Source: Pelecanus crispus (taxonomy: Eukaryota; Chordata; Aves; Pelecaniformes; Pelecanidae). From it: a DNA stretch of 64,000 nucleotides. The DNA lies in assembly GCF_030463565.1 (NCBI RefSeq), contig NC_134649.1:40775044-40839043 (forward strand), given 5' to 3'. The translations under genes were made by a program, and so were the position numbers. The notes beneath the pieces are model-generated. The model was not told where the DNA came from and did no database searches. It saw only the letters and a program-made list of their open reading frames with translations. The first letter of the stretch is position 1; every line of letters begins with the position of its first letter. Below are positions 1 through 11,700 of the stretch, one piece after another.

Positions 1-353
1 AAGAGCCGTGCCACTGTGTGACAGGCACCAGGACAACGTGCCACGGAGGGGAAGGACAGGGCACGTCCTCCCTGGCAGGGCAAGCGGGCTGCCCAACAGT
101 CAGGCAGGGAGCCAGGGCACACCTCAGCCCCATGCAGGTGCTTCCCCTCCCGCTGCCACATTTTGAGTGTTTGGCTACGTGCACCCCGTGGCTGTGCCCA
201 GCATGAGAGATGGGTGCGCCTGCCACGTCCGCACCAGCAGAAAGGCGGATGCCTGTGGCATCCTGTGAGCTGGGCTGGGGAGTGTTCGGGGAGGTAGAAC
301 CGGGGACCAGGGCACCACAAAGCCAGGCACCAACCTCGCTTTCCTCAAAGCCA

Positions 354-1181
354 TTTATTGAAGGTTGCTCCGTGCTGGCAGGGAGCTCCTGAGGCTCAAA
401 GCTCCTGAATACACTTGTTGCTGGACAAATGCTGTGTGTGTCTGACCCCCAACAGAGCACCTTGCCCCACATGGGGCTGGGGCCATGCACAGCTGTTTGT
501 CCTGGCCTGTGCTCCGATTGTGCTGGGTCCTGCTGCCGCGCAGGAACAACCCAGGCAGCTTGAGGCAGCGTGAAGGGCTGCTCTGGGGCAGGGGTGACCA
601 GGCCCAGGCTGGCACAGCATGCGTGGGCTGCTGTCCCTCGCCCTGCAGGGTGCTGCTGTGGAGGATCAGCGTCCCCACTCATTTCAGCACAGTCCCCAGC
701 ACTGCAGGGTCGGGGCTGTCGCACGCTGCAGCCTGCCACGTGCCGCACCAGCGCCTGACCTGTCTTGGCCTCCTGCTGCCCTCAAGCTCTCGGGGCTGGG
801 CATGGCGCTCAGCACCCTCCCGAGCAGGTTCCTCTCTGCGAGCAGTGCTGGAAAGCCAGGACATAGGTCCCTCACACCTCGGGGAGGAGGAGCGTCTCCT
901 GGGCAGGGTGGGTGGACAACCCCACTCCTCCTTTACTGCCTGGGGAGCCGCAGGCTTGTCCAGGAGGGGTCACATCTGCCTCCTCCCCTGAGACCACCAG
1001 CCTTGAGCACCCCAGATGTGGCTGTGCTATCCCCAAAGGAGCCAAGCATGCCCGTCCCCTCAAGAGGGGACACATCAGCACGCAGGCTGGGACAGGGGCT
1101 GCGGTGATGGGCAGAGCACAAGTGCAGGGTGCTCTCCCCAGGCAGGTGGGGAGCAGGATGTGCCACACGCCTGCCCCATTA
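354..1181 (-). other. WDR6: WDR6 3' UTR with poly(A) signal
   Basis: Downstream of the WDR6 stop on the minus strand there is no conserved coding sequence. The first good AATAAA on that strand is at 359-354 (TTTATT on plus), giving a 3' UTR of about 830-850 nt. Short open frames here on both strands look like chance frames in GC-rich DNA. Bases 1-350 hold nothing I can identify; the next gene is outside the window. Confidence 0.55.
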
Positions 1182-4100
1182 CTAGGGAGCCTCCAGGGGA
1201 GGAGGCTTGGCAGGGGCCACGCCATGCAGCATCTCCAGGCCCTGCCCGCAGAGCACGCAGTAGTACCGCAGCTCCCCGCCGGCCTCTGCCACCTCCCAGC
1301 AGTCCAGCTCGGCCAGGTCGGGCACATGGAAGAAGGTGGTGCTGAGCGCGTCCAGCATGCCCAGGCCCCGGCGCCACAGCGTCAGGCGCTGGTCCACCGA
1401 GGCAGAGAGCAGCAGGTCTGGCCGCAGCACCCGGATCCCCGTCACGTGGGCGGCGTGGGCGCAGGGCCTGGACACCCGCTCCAGGACACGCAGGCAGGTC
1501 CCTGCCGTGGCCTCGCCCCCGCCCAGGGCCACCTCCAGCAGGCAAACGTGGATGGAGCCGTCGTCGCTGCCGCTGGCCACCAGGTACCGTCCCTCTGGCG
1601 TCTCGCGGACATGGAGGCTGTTCACGCCGCAGCTGTGGGCCATGATGGTGAGCAGCGGGGAGCCCAGGGCTGGGAAAACAGGCTCGGTCAGGAGAGTGAC
1701 GCTCACCTTGGCCGGAGGGAGCAGAGGAGCCAGCAGCGTGGCCTCCCTCAAGAGCCACCGGCAGCTGCACCCACCCAGGGGCTGCATCTCTCCCTCCGCT
1801 CGGTGCAGGGCGTCCCTTGCATCTGCGATGGGGCTGGTGATGTCCCAGAAGGCGACGCTGCCGTCAGTGGCTGCGCTGCACAGGAGGTGCCTCCTAGAAG
1901 GGAGGTGTTGGGGGAGCCTCTGGCCGCAGCCCTGCAACAGGCAGCCCTGAGGGTCCCCGCCGAGATCCGGGGAAGCAGCAGAACAGCCCCTGCGGACCGA
2001 TTTCTCCTTTCCCTCCATCTGCTGAGCTGCTGGCTGCCGTCCCCACAAGGATGAACGCTTCTCCCCAGAGCCCCGGTGGTCACAGCACAGCATTTGGGGC
2101 TCACCTCTCCTCTCCTGCCCGCATGTGCAGGAACGCCTCCACCTTCAGCACGCAGCGCTGGTGGTGAAACGACTCCGCCACCAGCACCAGCTCCCGGGCA
2201 GCCTCCAGCAGCCCGAAGACCCTGCGTTGAAGCAGAGAGCAGTTGGCTGCAGAAGAAGGGGGGCTCCCAGCACCTCTGCGCCCACTTCCCACCGTGTGCC
2301 ATCCTGCTCCCGGCTCGGGGCTGGCCACGTCCACAGCAGCGGCCTCCCCCACGGAGATGGCTCTGCTCCCGTCCCCCGTTGCCAGCCTCAGCTCTGTTCT
2401 CCCTGCCAAGCCCCGCAACAGCTGCTCACCGGACCGATCCATCGCTGCAGGCAGCAGCCAGGAACTTCCAGGGTGTCGGCAGCTGCTCGGAGCTGGTCCC
2501 GGGCACGACTGAGAGGGACATGTACCTGTGGCAAACATGTGACACTCACCCACACCTCGGTGAAACCTGCGGCCCTGGGGAGGGGGGTGGCCCAGCAGAG
2601 CAGCCCGAGCCCAGCACGGAACACAGCTCTGAACACTCAGAGGAGGCAGGAGGAAAGACTGAGCCTTTCCCTAATCCCAAAAGCCCTTCTAAGCACAGCT
2701 GCTGGGCACAGAACATCAGGGATGTGTGCCTAAAGCCAAGTCGGCTCCTTCTGCCTCAGCTGAGCCCACAGCCACGCAGAGCAGGTATCCCAGCGGAGGC
2801 CAGTGCAGTTTCCAGAGCTCTCCTGGACTGTGGTCACTGCTAACCCTGCGCCGGATGGTCCCTGAGCATCACCTCGTCTCCGGATCCATCTTGACGAGCT
2901 TGTGCCTGTTCTTCTTCCGCTCCCAGTGCTTGTCCAGCCGGTGGGAGGCCACGTGGATGACCTGGCAGGCCACAGTGCTCTCGGAGGCTGGGTCCCCAGC
3001 ACACAGCAACCGGTAGCACTCGATCTGTGCCCGGCCGCCTGCAGAGAAGATCAGGGCAGACAAGCCCTCGTCACCGAAGCCCTCATCACCAGGTCCTGTG
3101 GGGCCGGCCAGTGCCAGCGCCCTCACGCTGGAGATGTGGTCGCTGAGCCGGGCGAGGGGCATGGCTGCCCGGCAGCGCTCGCTGAGCGCCAGGATGCAGG
3201 CCGTGGTGTCCTCGCTGCCGGTGATGAAGACATTGATGGCGGCACGGCCGGGCACCTCCACCGCCCCCAGGCGCCGCACGCAGGCGATCTCCCGCCCGTG
3301 CACGGACGCCAGGAGCACCTGCTGCTCGCAGGGCTTGGCCTCGCGGCGGTATAGCATTACGTCCCCGCACTTGACAAAGGCGAAGGTCTCAGCCAAAGGG
3401 CTGCTGCAGTAGCTCCAGGAGCGGTGCCCCCCGCCGCAGGGGATGCAGTGGAGGTTCTCGCTGGTCCTGCTGCTCCACACCACAAAGTTGTCAGCGTGAA
3501 AGCCCAGCACGAGCAGGTCCCCATCCGGGGCGAAGCGCAGCTCCTCGATCCACTGCAGCCCTTTACAGGGCCTGTACTTCCGCAGGACCTCCAGCTGCTG
3601 ACCCTGCAGGCGGAGCTGGCGGTAGCAGCCGTCCCGACCGGTGCTGTAAATGTAGCCCCCGTGGCAGGTTACCGAGGTAACCCCCGTCTTCCCATGGAGC
3701 CCGAAGAGCATGGACAGCGGGGCCTCAAGGAGAAGAGCCCCTTTGTGTGACAAGCAAGAGAGCTCTGACTCGCCACCAGAGTCCTCGCCGATCAGGTTGG
3801 TGCCACCATCAGCGATGCCGGTGCTTTCCGCAGCCTGCTCCGGGGAGCTGCTGCAAGGGAAGAGGAGGAGGGAGCCCCGGCGGTCCCCGCAGAGCAGGAG
3901 CCCTCCCTGGGGCAGGAAGGTGGCGCAGGTGTGCCAGCGCTGCTTGCAGGGGGGGCAGCAGGTAGCGTCCCATGAGCCGCACCCAGGGCACCTGTCCGGG
4001 GCGGTGGGCGACGTCCAGCCAGAGCATCTCCCCGTCGGGCCCGGAGGCCAGGAGGGCGGCGGCGGTGGGGGGCTGCCCGGGGCAGGGGGCCCAGCCCAGC

Positions 4101-5462
4101 CCGCGCACGGCCCCCTCGAACAGCCTCAGCCGGGCGGCGGCCCCGGGGCGGCCCAGAGCGAAGAGGAGGAGGTGTCCGTCGCCGCCGGCCAGGGCGCAGA
4201 GCACCTCGGCCCCGCCGGGCAGCGGGGCGGCCGCCAGCAGCCCGCGGGGCCCGGCGGCGGCGGCGGGCAGCACCGGCACCCAGCGCCCCGCCGCCGCCTC
4301 GTACGCCGCCAGCCCGCCCGCCTCGCCCAGCGCCAGCACCTGCCGCGGCCCCGCCAGCAGCACGGTCCGCGGCCGCCCCGGGGCCCCCAGCGCCGCCGGG
4401 GCCGCGTCCGGATCCCCCCGCCGGGGCCGCCAGAACCGGACGCCGCCGTCGTCGCCGCCCGTGGCGAGGCAGCCGCCGGCGGGGCGCAGGGCCAGGGCGC
4501 GCAGGGCCCCGCGGTGCCCCCGCCGCGCCCGCCGCACGCCGCCGCCGCCGGTCCACTCCAGGCAGGCGCTGTCCTCCCCGGCGCTGACCGGGCACGGCCC
4601 CCGCAGCGCCACGGCGGCCACCCGCGCCCCGTGGCCGTAGCACACCAGCAGGCAGGAGCCCTCCCCGTCCCCGTCCCCGTCCCCGCCGCCCAGCTCGCCC
4701 ACGGCCCAGAGCCGCACGCTGCGATCCTCGGAGGCGGAGGCGAGCAGCCCCCGCGGCGGCGCGTAGCAGAGCGCCAGCACCGCGCCCCGGTGCCCCAGCA
4801 GCCGCCGCCGCGGGGTCGCCGCCGCCGCCGCCCGCCACACCACCACGGCCCCCGCCGCCGTGCCGGCCGCCAGCGCCAGCCGCGCCCAGCCCGTCCCCGC
4901 CAGCGCGGCGCAGCGCAGCGCCCCGGCCCCGCCGCAGCTCGCCCGCCGCAGCCAGCGCCCGCCGCCCCGCCACTCGTAGAGCGCCACGGCCCCGCCGCCC
5001 AGCGCCAGCGCCAGCCGCCCGCCCGCCGCCCACCGCGCCTCCCACACCCGCGCCCCCAGCTCCCGCGCCGCCCCGCCGCCGCACGCCGCCAGCCGCGGCC
5101 CGCCGCCCGGCCCGCCGCGCCGCACCGCCAGCACCGCCAGCCAGCGCCCGCCGAAGGCCGCCACCCGCACCACCGGCCCGCCGCCGCCGGCGGGGCCAGG
5201 CTCGGCCCGCAGTCCCTGCACGCTGGCCTCACGCAGCACAGTCCGCCGGCCCGCCGCCGCCACCGGCCCGCCGCCGCTCAGCCGGAACGCCGCCACCTCC
5301 GGGCCCGTGCCTGCGAGACCACCGCGTCAGCCGCCGCCGCCACCGGCCCCGACCCCGGCCCCCGCCCCGGTGGCGGCCGCGACCCCCGCGCTCACCCGCC
5401 AGCAGCACGTCCCCCGCGAACTCCAGCGCCGTCACCGGCGCCACCAGCGCCGCCGACTCCAT
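1182..5462 (-). CDS. WDR6: WD repeat-containing protein 6 (five coding exons, one frame break)
   Basis: Cytoplasmic WD40 scaffold, counterpart of yeast Trm734. It partners the methyltransferase FTSJ1 for 2'-O-methylation of the tRNA wobble position (family knowledge). Coding exons, read on the minus strand: 5462-5396, 5310-2873, 2525-2430, 2221-2105, 1893-1182, all with GT-AG sites. The large second exon is typical of the gene. WD motifs visible include ASEDRSVRLW, TGGDDGGVRFW, CSAATDGSVAFWD, ASGSDDGSIHV and SASVDQRLTLW. The conserved stretch GKTGVTSVTCHGG is also present. The start MESAALVAPVTALEF aligns with the known N-terminal region. Summed exon length is 3430, one more than a multiple of three. 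The frame slips at a G7 run (3949-3955), after residue 476. Without the extra base the product is 1142 aa, close to human (about 1121). Read as given, translation would stop at 3809 (about 522 aa). The 5' half of exon 2 is extremely GC-rich. Confidence 0.95.
3949..3955 (-). other. WDR6: One-base homopolymer indel breaking the WDR6 frame
   Basis: Seven consecutive G (plus strand) where six would keep the reading frame. Upstream the frame reads RYLLPP. Downstream, one base shifted, it reads CKQRWHTCATFLPQGG, the family-conserved continuation. No splice sites flank it and both sides are open for long distances. Confidence 0.9.
4665..4690 (-). repeat. CCGTCC hexamer repeat in WDR6 coding sequence
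   Basis: Four or so copies of a 6-bp unit within WDR6 exon 2 encode an alternating Asp-Gly run (GGGDGDGDGEGS) in a loop between WD repeats. It is a likely length-variable low-complexity insertion. Confidence 0.7.
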
Positions 5463-5651
5463 CTTGGCGCCCCCACCGCCCACACCGCTCCGCTCCGCTC
5501 GCCGCTCATTGGCCCGGCCCCGCGCGCTCCCGCCCCGCCCGCCGCTCATTGGCCCAGCCCCGCGCGCCCCCGCCCCGCCCGCCGCTCATTGGCCCGGCCC
5601 CGCGCCGCCCCGCCCACAGAGCACGCGGAAGCGGTGCCCGTCTCTCCCCGC
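5463..5651 (-). promoter_or_regulatory. WDR6: WDR6 promoter and 5' UTR region
   Basis: Only 313 bp separate the P4HTM stop (5776) from the WDR6 ATG (5460-5462), so the WDR6 promoter must lie here. It is CpG-rich, has no TATA box, and contains three CCAAT boxes and several GC boxes on the minus strand, carried on a 40-bp tandem repeat. Confidence 0.75.
5501..5616 (-). repeat. Three tandem 40-bp repeats, each with a CCAAT box and GC box
   Basis: The block gccgctcattggccc recurs at 5501, 5541 and 5581 with an exact 40-bp period. On the minus strand each unit gives CCAATGAGCGGCGGGCGGGG, a CCAAT element next to an Sp1-type GC box (the third unit's GC-box flank differs slightly). CCAAT cores lie at 5508-5512, 5548-5552 and 5588-5592. 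Confidence 0.9.
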
Positions 5652-5657
5652 TTTATT
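5652..5657 (-). terminator. P4HTM: P4HTM poly(A) signal
   Basis: AATAAA on the minus strand (TTTATT on plus), about 120 nt after the P4HTM stop codon. It gives a very short 3' UTR ending just before the WDR6 promoter repeats. Confidence 0.75.
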
Positions 5658-5775
5658 GGCGCGCGACGCGGCCCCGCCGCGCACGTGGCCCGCGGCCCCA
5701 CCCCACCCCCCCCCCGCCCAGCGCGGGAAAAGGCCACGTGCGAGCGGCCGGCCCCGCCCCCCCCTCGGCCCGGCC

Positions 5776-8700
5776 CTACAGCTCCAGGCGCACCCCACTG
5801 TAGGCCTTATCCACTGTCCACTCGCCCGGGGCTCCGGCCCCGGCCCCGGCCCCGGCCTCGGCCTCGGCCCCCGCGTAGCGCTCCATCTCCTGCTGGAACT
5901 GCAGCTGCCGCCGCCGGTTGGGATCCACGTTGATCCAGTTGTTGGCGATCCACTTGGTGCCTTGGGTGACCAGGCAGCCCCCGTGCAGGGCAAAGTCGTC
6001 CAGCTCCCCCACCCAGCCTGCGGAGTAAAGCCCCGCGTTAGGAGGTGTCGAGGAGTGCCGCGGCACAGGCGGGCGCGGCCAGCGAACGCTGACACAGGCT
6101 CTCCTGCCCCCGGCGCCTGCTTGGATTTTAGCTCAGACACATCTTAGAGGATTGGGCGCCTGGCACCCCTCCATCTTAGCACTGCCCCACCCTAGCACCT
6201 ATGAGGAGCTCACCAGGGCAGGCCCACCAAGTGCAAAATGCTCGTTGCCTCCGCGTCTCCATGCAGCACGAGGGGCTCTCCCATTCTGCATCACTGCTGC
6301 TGTTTCTCTCAGCTCTTCCCAAAAGGGGAGGCTGGCATGCAAGAGCTGGGTGCTGCCGCTAGAAGGCCCCTGGTTTTTCTGTGGCAGACTTGCATCAGCA
6401 GCCGCCTTCCATTTAGGAATAGTTTGCTCATAAAAACACAACGGGGCTCCTCTTAGAGGAGAGTGATGGTCTCGATATTATCATCCAACAGCCTGAATGC
6501 TGGTCTTGTGAACTCCTCTACAGATTTTCTAGAGATGGAAACACGAGCTGCTCCCAGGGGAGCTGGGATGCTATAACTCCTTCCTCCCACCACCGCGCAA
6601 AATCTACCATCGAAACACTCTGGAGTCATACTCACCAGCAGCCTGGAAGATTCATGTCAATCCCCCAGCCTGGCTGGCAGGGAAAACCACGCTGTGCTTC
6701 GTGAGAAAAGCAGCCCCAAGGACACATATCAGGCTGCGGCTGAGCTATAAAGCAGGAGTTGGGCCATGCCTCCCTGTGCTGCAGAGCTGATGGCCGTGCC
6801 TTTGTCTACCTCCCCTCCCCACCCCTTTGGGCAACACCACATCAGTGAAACATTTTGAATTGCAGACCAAGTTCCAGCAGGAGTTTCAGCTCGCACAGCA
6901 GGATGGAAGGCAGCTGGCAATGGCTAGTGCAGCCAAGGTCTTTGTTTGCTAGCTAGTCCCGTTCCCCAAAGACATCAGGAGCCACTGACCTACTGCCTGT
7001 GAACAAAGGCCTTTCAGGGTCAGGAAGCTCCTACCCAGCTGGTGACAAGCAGACTCTACAGTTCCCACTAGCAGGCAGCTACCACCCTTTGGCTCTCTTC
7101 AGAGCTCCCAGACGCCACAAGAAGACGACGGCTGTCACCTCCTGCAGTCCTACCCCTCCCAAGAGCCGAGTCCTGAAATGGGACTGTACCTTCTCCGTCT
7201 GACAGGTAGTTGTACCAGAAGACAGCAGTGCCTTGCTGAGGTTTCACTCGCAAATTGCCCTTGTCACAGTTTTTCCGAGTATCTCGCAGGTCAACGTCGT
7301 TCTGGATCAAAGACTGGCAAGAAACCACAGAGAAGGTGTTGCAAATGGTGCTGGAATGAAGTGCATGCACTGGGCTGCCTCTGCTGCCAGCCATCATCCT
7401 GCCCTTTGCCTGAACACCCCACGGGGACAGCTCAAGGCTGATGCTGGGCAGGACAGGGCTTTCACAACCCACCCGGAGCAGCCAGTTTCATCCCCCGGAG
7501 GTCCATGACCTGTTTCTGAGCAGCTGCCCATTCCTTAACACGTTGCCTGACAGGACATATGTGCCAAGACTTAGTCTGAGGAAACCTGCCCAGACAGAAG
7601 CGAGCAGGACCCGTGTTATGGCAGCAAGGCCAACAGACCGCCCCTCACGCCTCTGAGGGGGGAGAGGTGCAGCTGTCAAAGCCCTGCGCCTCTTCCCTTG
7701 GCCTCAGGGGGACACAGTTTCCCCATGTTCTAGCTACGAAGGCTAACGTCCACCAACCCCACGCACCGGACCTCTTCTGCAGCCACAGCAAATAAAGACA
7801 TTCAAAGAGGGACTCAAAATCCCTAGGGGTAACACGTAGGTGAGACTCATTTACCATCTCTTCGTACGTCCTGTTATCAGCTATAGGAAAGACTGTTTCG
7901 CCTCCCCCAGTCACGTTGTTCAGGTAGAACAGCACTGTCACATACCTGCAAGACAGAGCGGCTGTCAGGGGACACATATGGAATAGGAGACGACGCACAG
8001 GGGCTGTCCGCACCCTGCCCCTCCACCATACATACAGCAGTTCTTCCAAGACATCACAATATATGTGATTTACATCATCAGCTTTTCTCCAAGGACAACA
8101 CACAGATGACAAAGAAAATCCCCATCCGCAACGGGTGGGGAATTAGCCTCTGAGGGTGCATTTCTAGCCTTTGGTGGGGATGGCCCAGCCACTCTGCAGA
8201 ATCACTCTGCCTTCCTCCTCGCACCGGCTCTGGGGACTTGCAGGATTCACCCACCTCCCTCTTCAGACCTTTCATGCCAACAATCTCCAGAGCCAGTTTG
8301 TGAGCCCACAGCCTGAGCACCGAGTCCCACGCCAGGTGAGGAGAAATGGCTCTCTGCACCGCTTCTCTAACGTGTTCCAGATTGTGCCAAAGCAGACCTT
8401 ACCGGCACGAGGTCTCAAAGGGAGCGCTTTCATTGGCGACCAGCTTGGTGTGGCTGCACGCAGTCTCAGGGAAGACGGGGCCACTGTCCATGTGGGCATG
8501 GTAGTGCCCTCCTTGGTCGTACCGCACAACCTGGAGGGGCTCGCTGTGCTCCACAATCTCAGGGGGCAAGCGAGTCAGGCGCATTACCCTGGGGAAGAGG
8601 AGAGCAGAGCAGGTGAGGGGAAAGCACCATCACCCCGGTTGCCCGCTACTCCCAAGCACCGAATACATCCAGAGAAAGAAAACCCCCTTCCCCAACAGAC

Positions 8701-11700
8701 CGGAGAGACGGATGGGCTGCAGCAAGCATGCCAAGAGATAACTAGGTCCTTACAGATCTGTTGGACCATCAGCATCAGCTCAGAAAGTCCTCGTCAAGGT
8801 TAATAAAAAAACCCCAAAATCGAAGGGTGCATCTCCAGCAGGACTGCTCTCAGGAAGACTTTGCTTGCTCAGCAAGATCCCTTCCGTGTGTGTCCCTGGA
8901 GCCTTCACGTGCCATCTCATGGCTTCTCTGGACTCCTGCACACCACCTACAGACCTTGGGGACAGTTAGCAAAGCACCGGGCCCCTGCTGAGAGTGAACG
9001 AGAGACTAGCTCTAGGAATATTCTTGTCACCTAACTCACCTTTCCCTGTGTTGCCTTTTCAGCAGCCTCCCCCCAGGGCAGAGGGGCACGGGAAGTGATC
9101 AACGAGACCGGAGCCCTCCTGCTCTGGGATTTTTCCGCTGCTACATCTGAGATCATCCCCAAGGCAAGCAGGTACCTCTTGAGACCTGCCAAAGAACACT
9201 CAGAGCTCTGAGAATTTGGACCTGTGAAGCCCTCCAGGCAGACGCGAGGGGAACATGGCACCCAGGCAGGATGGCAAAGCCCCTCCAGGCACCGCACAGT
9301 CCCAGGGAGGACTGTAACAACCTCCTTCAGCACTACGTCTTCACGTCCTCGTAACAGTGGCCAAATGAAGAGCGTAAAAGCAGTATGCCAATGCCTGTGC
9401 ATGCTGGCTAGCTGGCACAGGGAAGGTAGCAGCTACAGTCTGCTCTAATCAAGGCAATATGCGACCACATTCTCCCGCTGGAATGCACTGAAGAAAAGGA
9501 GTGGCCAAAAGCCGTTTTCAAGCCTTGGGACAGATTTTACCCATCCATGTTCTGGGCGAGGACCAGCACCACAAGAACAAGAGAGTCTCCAGCCAATTAT
9601 AACTCACCACAGCTAAACGATTTGGCCTGCGTGCTGGGTTTCAACACTTCCCAGTACCAAATCTGAGACGAAGGGAAGGGTAAGAGTTTCTCCCATCTGC
9701 CCTGCGATATGAGTGCTTGGAGGATTAAACTAACTCAGCTTACTTGAGGTGAAGTTGTGCTTGTTAAAAAGTCAGCTCTGAACAGCTAAGAGATTTCAGT
9801 GAAATGCATGAGTAACTAAAGCAAATGACAGTAACTACTGGCACCCAGACAGCATTGGAAACGGGCAGTTTCTCCCAGTAAGCTCATTTACTAATTAGAA
9901 TGAATTATTTCATATAATGCCAAGTCTTCTTGGTTTTATAGGGCTGTTCCCAAAAGTGAATGGAGACACTGAAAGGTTTGATTTTTCTTTCTCCTTTTCC
10001 ACGGGACAATACAAATTCTTGTTCTAATGAAAACCTCCTCTCCCCATTTTGTGTCTGTGTTCATTGCTCTTTATACTCCAAAGACTTCCACGCAATTCGG
10101 AAGTGTGACTATTAGCAAGTCTGCCACTGCCTCTCCCAGCACAGGTGGTCCTCGTGCCTACACAAACCCAGCCGTCCCTCAGCTGCCTGGCCCTTACCTT
10201 TGCCGTATGGCTCTCATGACCTGGTGTGCCCCCTCGCCCTGGTACAGCCAGGTGTGCTGGCTGTTGCGCACCAAGTCACTCATCTTCACTTTCTGGCTTC
10301 CCATGTACTTGTGGAAATCACGGATATTCAATTGTTTGAACTCCTCCAGACTCAGCACACCTACGGGAAGAGAGGAAAAGCTGGCTGACTCTGGTGCAGG
10401 TAATAGCTCTTGGCGTCCTGTACTCGGAGAAACCACCAGCTGAGGGCACTGCAAAAACTGCCTGCCTTGAACAAACCCCATTCAGGGTCCACCACTGCGC
10501 TCACCACGGGCTGCAACCTGTATGTGCAGCATTACAGATCCCAGCAACGCTCTCGCCTTTAGCTGAACAGAGGGCATACAGCAACCTGCAAAAGTGAACC
10601 CATTAGCTGCCATGCAGGGTCAGAACTGGGACAGGCAAAATACCATTTTGAACTTGCAAAAGCTCCTAAAACACACAAAACAATCCATCAAAAGAGAGAA
10701 ATAGCCACTATGGTTCTAACATATGCAATGCCACAGCTAAAAAGCCTGCATCACCTGATGCCTTGGGGCTTGTTACTTATTTAAATAGGCACATTTAAGA
10801 GCAGAGTGGGACACCTCAGACCACATTTTCTACAAGACCCTGCATGGTAATTTAAAAAAGCCAAACCCAAACCAAGCAGTACGTTCTTCTACATTTGTGT
10901 AATTAGAAAACATGAGTGAGAAATACAACAGAGCATGATCTTGAGTAAGTAGAAATAACAGAAAAGCAAGAGGTAAAAAGTGGTTTCTACTCAAACAGGT
11001 ATTTCTTGTCTGCACTCAGCTGGACTTGGCAACGGATGGACTTTTGCCTTTGTCACCTTCAGAAAAATCCTCACATTTGTTGTTTTCCCTTTCTGGAAAA
11101 GAAGGAAGCCTTGCACTGGGGACCAGGTTCCTGGGACCAGAGTGTGCGGAGCAGTGCGCTGGGCTGCCTGGCAGCCAGCTCGCATCGTGGGCTGCAAGTG
11201 GAGCTCGCTCAGGCAGCAAACCCAGTGCCGCTGCGGTGCCAGCTCTGCTCCCCGGGCACAGGGCACCCTCCAGCAGGAGGAAGGACCAGCCACCAGGGTC
11301 AGCCTGAGACAGTTCTGCAGGTGCCAGTGGTCGTGACCAAATGATCCAGACCATTATTATTTCTAGCGTCTCCCTGTCCCCACTTCCCCTTACTCCACGC
11401 AGTCTTTGATGACGCAGTGCCACATCCAGGTTGTGACCCGGTCTCTTGGTGTCACGTACCAATCTAACAACAGAGGGAAGCTGCACCCTGGAAGCAAGGT
11501 CCTGCCAAGAGCACTTTAACAGGACCTTTCATTTGTTAATGTCCGGAATGGTGGAAAAGCCACCAAGGACTCAGTCATACGCTCCTACCCCTGCCAAGAA
11601 TGCCACCAGCCCGGAGGAGCGGGGCACAGGGTGCCCTCCGGATATTTAGACATTCACATGGGTACTGCTTCAACTCCAAAGCAACTCCTCCTAGGCAGCT

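Noticed and set aside
912-2054. 380-codon open frame on the plus strand
   Set aside because: Shadow of the last WDR6 exon; no recognisable domain, and the opposite frame is conserved.
3710-5803. 697-codon open frame on the plus strand
   Set aside because: It is antisense to WDR6 exon 2 and made of Pro/Arg/Ala-rich sequence expected in GC-rich DNA. The minus strand has clear WD motifs and splice sites.
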